Positions 1-5,224 of a DNA stretch of 6,513 nucleotides are shown here, in pieces. The stretch comes from an uncultured Fidelibacterota bacterium (GTDB lineage: Bacteria; Fidelibacterota; Marinisomatia; Marinisomatales; TCS55). Each line of letters starts with the position of its first letter. The stretch's first letter is position 1. The DNA is taken from assembly GCA_913041075.1 (NCBI GenBank), contig CAJWGZ010000057.1:1-6513 (forward strand), in the 5' to 3' direction. The notes under the pieces are model-generated. The model worked only from the letters and a program-made list of their open reading frames with translations. It ran no database searches and had not been told where the DNA came from. The position numbers and the translations under genes are program-made.

Positions 1-503
1 TCATCAGCACACAAAACGATAATGCCATAAGTCCCAACCACTTGTTTAAGTGCCTCGCGAACAGCTTTCTCAAACGATTTACCATTTTCACTATAAATTA
101 AGGAAATTAACTGGACCAAGACCTCCGTATCCGTTTCAGTCCTAAATTGGACACCTTTTTGCTCTAAATAAATCTTAATGGATGAATAATTCTCAATGAT
201 ACCGTTATGGATAAGGGCAAATTTTCCAGTTTGATCCAAATGTGGATGGGCATTAGTATCATTTGGTTCACCGTGGGTTGCCCACCGGGTATGGCCTATT
301 CCAATTGTCCCTTTCAATACGGAATCATCCACGATCCGTTCCAGATCCATAACTTTACCGGCCTTTTTCATAATCTCGATACCAGTATCACCAAGCAAGG
401 CAAGACCTGCTGAGTCATAGCCCCTATATTCAAGGCGTTTTAGTCCCTTTAACAGTAACGGAACCGCATCTTTAGTACCATAGTATCCAACTATTCCACA
501 CAT
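1..503 (-). CDS. glmS: Glutamine--fructose-6-phosphate aminotransferase (isomerizing), N-terminal part, cut by window edge
   Basis: Makes glucosamine-6-phosphate from fructose-6-phosphate and glutamine in the cytoplasm, the first step toward UDP-GlcNAc for peptidoglycan and lipopolysaccharide. The visible 167 codons are the class II (Ntn) glutaminase domain. The protein begins MCGIVGYYG, so Cys2 becomes the N-terminal nucleophile once Met is removed. Other family motifs are YRGYDSAG (26-33), HTRWATHG (71-78, with Arg73, Trp74 and His77), HNGIIENY (99-106, with Asn100 and Gly101) and TETDTEV (122-128, with Asp125). The family is about 600 residues long, so the rest of this domain and both SIS sugar-isomerase domains lie beyond the left edge. 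The ATG at 503 is fixed by the need for Cys at position 2 and by an AGGA ribosome binding site 6 bases upstream. Reading is open to the edge with no stop or frameshift. It lies 62 bases downstream of guaA on the same strand and could be the last gene of that operon or have its own promoter. Confidence 0.97.
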   Translation of the reverse strand, partial: MCGIVGYYGTKDAVPLLLKGLKRLEYRGYDSAGLALLGDTGIEIMKKAGKVMDLERIVDDSVLKGTIGIGHTRWATHGEPNDTNAHPHLDQTGKFALIHNGIIENYSSIKIYLEQKGVQFRTETDTEVLVQLISLIYSENGKSFEKAVREALKQVVGTYGIIVLCAD

Positions 504-565
504 ATTTTTTCCTGTTTATAACTGTAATTAACGTTTGAATTCACAAATATATATAAAAAAAAGAT
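504..565 (-). promoter_or_regulatory. guaA-glmS intergenic gap with a weak promoter candidate
   Basis: This 62-base gap is the only noncoding DNA in the window and is very AT-rich. Reading the minus strand, just after the guaA stop there is a run of eight T (562-555), then a TA repeat, then TATATTTG (551-544). TATATTTG fits the Bacteroidota -7 consensus TAnnTTTG. A TTG lies 25 bases upstream of it inside the guaA 3' end, a little farther than the usual spacing for a -33 element, so the match is incomplete. No GC-rich hairpin precedes the T-run, so I do not call a rho-independent terminator. A promoter here would let glmS be expressed apart from the upstream genes, but such motifs arise easily in AT-rich DNA. 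Confidence 0.3.
510..513 (-). promoter_or_regulatory. Ribosome binding site of glmS
   Basis: On the minus strand the sequence reads AGGA followed by six bases (AAAAAT) and then the ATG at 503. The spacing is near ideal and supports this start codon, as does the required Cys at codon 2. Confidence 0.7.
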
Positions 566-2116
566 TTATTCCCATTCAATGGTACCAGGGGGTTTGGATG
601 TGACATCATATGTAACCCGGTTGATACCCTTGACAGAATTGACAATTTTATTTGAGATCTTCGATAATACTTCTGGCGGCATATGATACCAATCAGCAGT
701 CATGCCATCGGTACTCGTTACTGCCCGTAAACCCAGTAAATTCTCATAGGTTCTTTGGTCTCCCATTACACCAACCGTTTGAACTGGTATAAGTATGGCA
801 AAGGCCTGCCAGATCTCATCATACAAACCTTCTTCATGAAGGAGTTTTATATAAATATCATCCGCTTCCTGTAAAATAGCGACTCGTTCTCGAGTAATCT
901 CCCCAATTATACGAACACCAAGGCCGGGACCAGGAAAGGGATGCCGATTTATCAGTTTATCAGGCAAACCCAATTCTTTCCCCACGTCTCGCACTTCATC
1001 TTTGAATAATTTTCTTAATGGTTCAATTAACTCAAATTCCATATCATCCGGTAAGCCACCTACATTGTGATGACTCTTGATAACATGTGCTGCATTGCCC
1101 TGACTAACACCGCTTTCGATTACATCAGGATATAGGGTTCCTTGAGCCAAATACTCCATGTCACCAAATTTTGATGCTACGCTTTCAAATGAATAAATAA
1201 ATTGATTCCCAATGATCTTGCGTTTCTTTTCTGGATCTGTCACGCCAGCTAGTTTTTTCAAAAATTTATCCGATTCATCTTCAAGGTGAATATTTATGCC
1301 CAGGCCATCCTGTAATGCATGAACGCATTCTGCTGCTTCATTCTTCCGCAATAATCCATGATCAATCAAAACAGCCTTGGCTTGATCACCAATTGCCTTG
1401 TGCATAATAGCAGCCACAACTGAAGAATCAACCCCACCGCTGACACCAATAATGACATTGCCGTCACCAACACGATTACGGATTATATCTATCTGATCCT
1501 GGATAAAATTTCCCGCTGTCCAATCAGGCTTACATTTGGAAATGTCAAACAAGAAATTTTTCAGTATTTGGTGGCCATATTCTGTATGGGAAACCTCTGG
1601 ATGAAATTGTGTAGCTAACCGTTTAGAATCCACACTAGCCATGGCCGCCGCCACATTATTCGAAGATTCAGCGATAACAGACCAACCATCCGGAATTTTC
1701 GTAACCCGATCCATGTGCGACATCCATACTTGGGAATTATTGGATACGGAATTCAGTAATTGCGAGCCCCCATTTACCGAAATATTGGCAAAACCATATT
1801 CTCCTTTACCTGTTGACTCAACACAGCCGCCATGATGCTGAGCCAATATGTGCAAACCGTAGCAAATGCCAAGTATTGGTAAATCTAAATCAAGTATTTC
1901 TTTATCATAACTGGGGGCGTTTTTTTCATAAACGCTGGAGGGGCCACCAGAAAGAACGATTGCTCTTGGTTCGTGTGCCATGACAGTGGCAAGGCTTGCT
2001 TCGTGCGGTAAGATCTCTGAAAAAACATTCTGTTCCCTGATCTTCCTGGCAATGAGCTGAGTATATTGTGACCCAAAATCAATGATGATCACACCGCCTT
2101 TTTTAAATCCACTCAT
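566..2116 (-). CDS. guaA: GMP synthase (glutamine-hydrolysing)
   Basis: Converts XMP, ATP and glutamine to GMP in the cytoplasm, the last step of guanine nucleotide synthesis. The N-terminal class I glutaminase domain (about 9-195) has the oxyanion-region motif LSGGPSSVYE (55-64), nucleophile Cys85 in GICYG, and catalytic His172 and Glu174 in QFHPEV. The ATP pyrophosphatase domain follows, with P-loop SGGVDSS (226-232), then the dimerization domain ending KPPGTIEWE, the family's C-terminal signature. Length is 516 residues against 525 in E. coli. I start at the ATG at 2116, giving MSGFKKGG, rather than an in-frame TTG at 2128. The ATG forms a 4-base ATGA overlap with the surE stop, the pattern seen throughout this operon, and has GGGG seven to eight bases upstream. 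One oddity: the residue four after the nucleophile is His89 (codon CAC at 1852-1850), where class I glutaminases nearly always have Gln (CYGMQ in GuaA). All other key residues are present, so an active enzyme is expected. Confidence 0.97.
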   Translation of the reverse strand: MSGFKKGGVIIIDFGSQYTQLIARKIREQNVFSEILPHEASLATVMAHEPRAIVLSGGPSSVYEKNAPSYDKEILDLDLPILGICYGLHILAQHHGGCVESTGKGEYGFANISVNGGSQLLNSVSNNSQVWMSHMDRVTKIPDGWSVIAESSNNVAAAMASVDSKRLATQFHPEVSHTEYGHQILKNFLFDISKCKPDWTAGNFIQDQIDIIRNRVGDGNVIIGVSGGVDSSVVAAIMHKAIGDQAKAVLIDHGLLRKNEAAECVHALQDGLGINIHLEDESDKFLKKLAGVTDPEKKRKIIGNQFIYSFESVASKFGDMEYLAQGTLYPDVIESGVSQGNAAHVIKSHHNVGGLPDDMEFELIEPLRKLFKDEVRDVGKELGLPDKLINRHPFPGPGLGVRIIGEITRERVAILQEADDIYIKLLHEEGLYDEIWQAFAILIPVQTVGVMGDQRTYENLLGLRAVTSTDGMTADWYHMPPEVLSKISNKIVNSVKGINRVTYDVTSKPPGTIEWE

Positions 2117-2880
2117 TTGAAGCCCCAATCACTGAGAGTATCTAAAAATGAATTGTCTGTTAATTTATATTGAATAGGTGTGACACTAATCCAGTTATTA
2201 GCCAATGCATTGCCATCCTGATCATCAGATTTATCATTATTTATTATTTTACCTCCCATCCAGAAATATTGACGACCACGTGGATCTTCCCTTTTTTCAA
2301 GCTTATCAAGAAAATATTCACCCCCTTGACGGGTGATTTTATAGCCGCTGCATTCAGATGCGCTGCATTTGGGTACATTCACATTAAGTAAGGTTCCTTT
2401 TGGTAAACCATTGTGCAATACTTTTTTCATCATAGTTTGGGCAACAGACTTGGCCAAATCGTAATAATCAGATTTAAACGTATTAATGCTTAAGGCTATT
2501 GACGGAATACCCAACATGATACCTTCCGCTGCTGCGGAAACTGTGCCAGAGTACAATATATTGGACCCTACATTGGCACCTGCATTTATACCAGATACTA
2601 CAATATCCGGTTCTACTTCCAGAAAAGAACCAACAGCGATCTTCACACAATCTGCAGGCGTACCATTAACAGCATAACCTTCGAAACCGCCGTGCCTCGT
2701 AATAGGCTCTATACGAATTGGATCAGAAATAGTGACAGCATGGCCGACTGCGCTTTTCTCAGTATTCGGTGCCATAACGGTAACATCTCCCATTTCTTGC
2801 ATCGCTTCCCAAAGCGCATAGATTCCCGGTGCGTGAATACCATCATCGTTAGTTACGAGAATGGACGGCCGTTTTCTCAT
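2113..2880 (-). CDS. surE: 5'/3'-nucleotidase SurE
   Basis: A metal-dependent phosphatase that removes phosphate from nucleoside 5'- and 3'-monophosphates, and in some species from short polyphosphate; it is often linked to stationary-phase survival. The 255-residue length matches the family (about 250-260). The N-terminal LVTNDDGIHAPG motif supplies metal ligands Asp12 and Asp13. Ser43 in APNTEKSAVGHAVT and Asn99 in VSGINAGANVGSNILYSGTV complete the usual metal site. VNGTPADCV (71-79) and the C-terminal ISVTPIQ (231-237) are also typical. The ATG at 2880 overlaps the accD stop by 4 bases (ATGA). No Shine-Dalgarno is visible upstream, so translation probably depends on ribosomes finishing accD. 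The stop overlaps the guaA ATG in the same way. Placed before guaA, it puts a nucleotide-degrading and a nucleotide-making enzyme on one transcript, but no direct link should be assumed. Confidence 0.96.
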   Translation of the reverse strand: MRKRPSILVTNDDGIHAPGIYALWEAMQEMGDVTVMAPNTEKSAVGHAVTISDPIRIEPITRHGGFEGYAVNGTPADCVKIAVGSFLEVEPDIVVSGINAGANVGSNILYSGTVSAAAEGIMLGIPSIALSINTFKSDYYDLAKSVAQTMMKKVLHNGLPKGTLLNVNVPKCSASECSGYKITRQGGEYFLDKLEKREDPRGRQYFWMGGKIINNDKSDDQDGNALANNWISVTPIQYKLTDNSFLDTLSDWGFK

Positions 2881-3713
2881 TTTAACATAGAAATTAAACT
2901 ATATAAAGTGGCTTTCATTTTGTCCCTAGTGACAATATGATCCACAAAACCTTTTTCCTTGAGAAATTCCGTACGTTGAAAACCTTCGGGGAGATCCTGA
3001 CCAATAGTTTGCTTAATTACGCGTGGTCCAGCAAAGCCAATAAGTGCACCTGGTTCAGCCAAAATTATATCTCCAAGCATTCCGTAACTTGCCGTAACGC
3101 CACCTGTTGTTGGATCAGTGAGAATTGGTATGTATAGTCCACCACCTTCTGAAAATTGCGCCAGTTTTGAGCTTGTTTTTGCTAACTGCATCAATGATAT
3201 GGCCCCTTCCTGCATGCGCGCGCCGCCAGAAGCGCATATTAATATTAATGGCAGGTTATTTTCATGAGCATAATCGATCAATCTAGCTACTTTTTCTCCA
3301 ACTACTGACCCCATACTACCACCGATAAATGCAAAATTCATGATCCCTAAGGCAACATCCCGATCTTCAATCTTACCATGATAGCAATTTATCGCATCTT
3401 TTTGGCCCGTCTTCTTTTTTGCTGCAACAAGTTGGTCCTTATATTTTTTTCCCGCTTTAAATTGCAATAAGTCTTCAGATTGAAGGTTAGTAAATAATTC
3501 TTTTGACGATCCGCTATCAAGTAAAAGACTATGATAGATTGAGGGCTCGACACGAAAATGATGGCTGCAGTGACGGCATACTGAAAGAGATTTCTCTAGT
3601 TCAGGCTTATAGAGAAATTCAGAACATGTTGGACATTTTACCCATAGGCCATCAGGAACACCCTTCTTCACAATGGGCTTGATCTTTTGTTTCTCTCTTT
3701 TAAACCAAGCCAT
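2877..3713 (-). CDS. accD: Acetyl-CoA carboxylase carboxyltransferase subunit beta
   Basis: Together with AccA it forms the carboxyltransferase that moves CO2 from carboxybiotin to acetyl-CoA, giving malonyl-CoA for fatty acid synthesis. The 278-residue protein opens with the typical basic stretch and the four-cysteine zinc ribbon: Cys27, Cys30, Cys46 and Cys49, in a CxxC-x15-CxxC pattern. The crotonase-fold domain follows with GGSMGSVVGEK (131-141), ASGGARMQEG (161-170), DPTTGGVTASY (200-210), GFAGPRVI (226-233) and EKGFVDH (253-259), all family hallmarks. The MAWFKR start at 3713 is the usual AccD beginning. It lies 14 bases inside the 3' end of rimI, the longest overlap in the cluster, and no clear Shine-Dalgarno precedes it, suggesting coupling. 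accA and the biotin carboxylase genes are not in this window. Nothing is truncated or missing. Confidence 0.97.
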   Translation of the reverse strand: MAWFKREKQKIKPIVKKGVPDGLWVKCPTCSEFLYKPELEKSLSVCRHCSHHFRVEPSIYHSLLLDSGSSKELFTNLQSEDLLQFKAGKKYKDQLVAAKKKTGQKDAINCYHGKIEDRDVALGIMNFAFIGGSMGSVVGEKVARLIDYAHENNLPLILICASGGARMQEGAISLMQLAKTSSKLAQFSEGGGLYIPILTDPTTGGVTASYGMLGDIILAEPGALIGFAGPRVIKQTIGQDLPEGFQRTEFLKEKGFVDHIVTRDKMKATLYSLISMLK

Positions 3714-4143
3714 GGATAAGACTATATCTTTGCATAATTATTGCATCCTCACCATCAGTATAATATCCTTTTCGAGTCCCTGTTTCATGAAACCCGAATT
3801 TCAGGTAAAGATTAATGGCAGGAAAGTTACTTTTTCTTACTTCCAAATGAATACTACTATCTGTATTAAACTGATCGAGAAAATATGATAACAATTGTTC
3901 ACCATAACCTTTATGCTGGAATGGAATATCAATGGCAATGTTCAGTATTTGTACATCATCATCAACTACATGGGAAAATAAATATCCAATCATATTACCT
4001 CTGGCTATCATGACATAATTCTCTGCCGCAGGTTGAGAATTTAATTCCCAGCTCAGTTGTTCTTTTGACCAGGGATGTTTAAAGACTTTTTTTTCAATTG
4101 ATAAGATGTCCGCAAGGTCATTCGATGTGGCGATACGGATCAA
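3700..4143 (-). CDS. rimI: Ribosomal protein S18-alanine N-acetyltransferase, TTG start
   Basis: A GNAT-fold acetyltransferase expected to acetylate the N-terminal alanine of ribosomal protein S18. In 147 residues it shows the RimI-type opening KHPWSKEQL (22-30), the acetyl-CoA binding strand-loop LNIAIDIPFQHKGYGEQLL with the QHKGYG pyrophosphate loop (76-81), EVRKSNFPAINLYLKFGF with Glu101 and Tyr113 at the positions of the catalytic pair in E. coli RimI, and RKGYYTDGEDAIIM (124-137), which is characteristic of RimI rather than GNATs in general. The start is TTG at 4143, sharing a 4-base TTGA overlap with the tsaB stop. No in-frame ATG lies between it and the upstream stop, and the next ATG (residue 45) would remove the fold's N-terminal part. 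A GGAGAG ribosome binding site supports the TTG. Its place directly after tsaB is common in bacteria and agrees with the assignment. The substrate is inferred from the family. Confidence 0.92.
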   Translation of the reverse strand: MIRIATSNDLADILSIEKKVFKHPWSKEQLSWELNSQPAAENYVMIARGNMIGYLFSHVVDDDVQILNIAIDIPFQHKGYGEQLLSYFLDQFNTDSSIHLEVRKSNFPAINLYLKFGFHETGTRKGYYTDGEDAIIMQRYSLIHGLV

Positions 4144-4787
4144 TGTTTCTTCTCTCCAACTTCAAATGGTGAAATATAGTTGGGTACGAGATCATACGGT
4201 TTATTGATTACCCATTCATCAAAATGTTGGTGGGCTAATATAGAAATAATCTCAGCGGATGGATTCCCTTCCTGAACATGTTTCAAATCATCTATAAATT
4301 GATTGCAACCCCAATGGACTACCTGATCCATTTTTTTAATATTCTGCTCGATATCTTGCCATTGATACGGACTTGGATCATTTTGTGGAATTGAACCATT
4401 TTCACAAGAAAATTTTTGTGCATAGACAATATCCCGGTGGGAATATAACAGCGCTAAGCCTGCCCCTGAATATTCACCGCCAGAATCCATTAATGCCCTT
4501 AAAGTCGGTACAGGAATTAATGGCAGGCCTTGACCAAAAGCCAGTCCTTTACTGTAACTTAAACCAATCCGTAAACCAGTGAATGATCCTGGGCCAATTG
4601 AGATCGCAATACCATCCAAACTAGACAGTTTCAATCCTGTGTCGGCAACAAGTTTTTCATAAAATAATGGTAATGATTTTGCATGTTGCCGGGGAATATT
4701 TTCCTCTACTGTGGCAATTACATTATCATCTTCAATATACGATACTCCACAAATTTCAGTAGCTGTTTCAATCGCCAAAATTTTCAT
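4140..4787 (-). CDS. tsaB: tRNA threonylcarbamoyladenosine biosynthesis protein TsaB
   Basis: A catalytically inactive ASKHA-fold partner that binds TsaD and, with TsaE, transfers the threonylcarbamoyl group to A37 of ANN-decoding tRNAs (t6A). The 215-residue protein begins MKILAIETATEICGVS, the usual first beta hairpin of the fold. It also carries RQHAKSLPLF (33-42), matching the HxxxLP region of the family, and the most diagnostic segment, SIGPGSFTGLRIGLSYSKGLA (63-83). The C-terminal half is less conserved and ends near PNYISPFE, like the usual PxY(I/L)R tail. The ATG at 4787 overlaps the tsaE stop by 4 bases and has AGGGA eight bases upstream. Its neighbours, tsaE before and rimI after, are its classic genomic partners. 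The catalytic partner tsaD and the tsaC/sua5 gene that makes the substrate are not in this window. Confidence 0.95.
   Translation of the reverse strand: MKILAIETATEICGVSYIEDDNVIATVEENIPRQHAKSLPLFYEKLVADTGLKLSSLDGIAISIGPGSFTGLRIGLSYSKGLAFGQGLPLIPVPTLRALMDSGGEYSGAGLALLYSHRDIVYAQKFSCENGSIPQNDPSPYQWQDIEQNIKKMDQVVHWGCNQFIDDLKHVQEGNPSAEIISILAHQHFDEWVINKPYDLVPNYISPFEVGEKKH
4152..4157 (-). promoter_or_regulatory. Ribosome binding site deciding the TTG start of rimI
   Basis: The minus strand reads GGAGAG inside the last codons of tsaB, eight bases before the TTG at 4143. It is a strong anti-16S match and the main reason to accept the non-ATG start, since the frame has no ATG nearby. Confidence 0.7.
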
Positions 4788-5224
4788 GTCTTTAATCCCT
4801 TTATGGAAATCAGTCTTTCATTTTCCACATCCAATACTCTCTTAAAAGAAATTCGTATTGCATCCGGTGGTAAGATTGACTCAAGCTTATCTCCCCATTC
4901 AATAAGAATTATCGCTCTGGGAGTTGCTAAGATATCTTCACCCCCAATATTCAAAAAATCATCGATTCCTTCTAGACGATAAGCATCTACGTGGATTAGT
5001 TTACCCTTTTGACCATCGTATTCACTAACTAATTTGAAAGTAGGTGACCCAACATGTTCACTTATTCCAAGGCCCTTAGCAAAACCTTGAGCGAAGGTGG
5101 TTTTACCAGATCCAAGGTCTCCGATAAGTGCAATTACAATCCCTGTTGGTAAAGAATTCGCCAGATCTGCGGCAAAAGACTGTGTTTCAGTGACAGAGGT
5201 ACATCGATATTCACGGGGTAACAT
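4784..5224 (-). CDS. tsaE: tRNA threonylcarbamoyladenosine biosynthesis ATPase TsaE
   Basis: A small P-loop ATPase that binds the TsaB-TsaD dimer and is needed for repeated rounds of t6A37 synthesis in bacteria. In 146 residues it shows Walker A GDLGSGKTTF (35-44), the family motif VGSPTFKLVSEY (58-69), HVDAYRLEG (78-86) around the Walker B-like acidic residue, and IEWGDKL (108-114), all standard for TsaE/YjeE. Length is typical of the family. The ATG at 5224 shares one base with the porX TAA stop (TAATG) and follows a strong AGAGGG ribosome binding site, so the start is secure. The tsaE-tsaB pair is widely conserved. Location next to porX is, to my recollection, also common in Bacteroidota, which supports an FCB-type chromosome. 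Confidence 0.96.
   Translation of the reverse strand: MLPREYRCTSVTETQSFAADLANSLPTGIVIALIGDLGSGKTTFAQGFAKGLGISEHVGSPTFKLVSEYDGQKGKLIHVDAYRLEGIDDFLNIGGEDILATPRAIILIEWGDKLESILPPDAIRISFKRVLDVENERLISIKGLKT

Noticed and set aside
207..413. Plus-strand open frame of 68 codons
   Set aside because: It lies wholly antisense to the well-conserved glmS glutaminase domain and resembles no known protein.
504..565. glmS ribozyme or a purine riboswitch in the leader of glmS
   Set aside because: The gap is 62 bases and almost all A/T, too short for the glmS ribozyme and lacking any paired core.
504..565. Rho-independent terminator after guaA
   Set aside because: There is a run of eight T on the minus strand but no GC-rich stem before it. 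The only inverted repeat, GTTAAT/ATAAAC, is short, imperfect and AT-rich.
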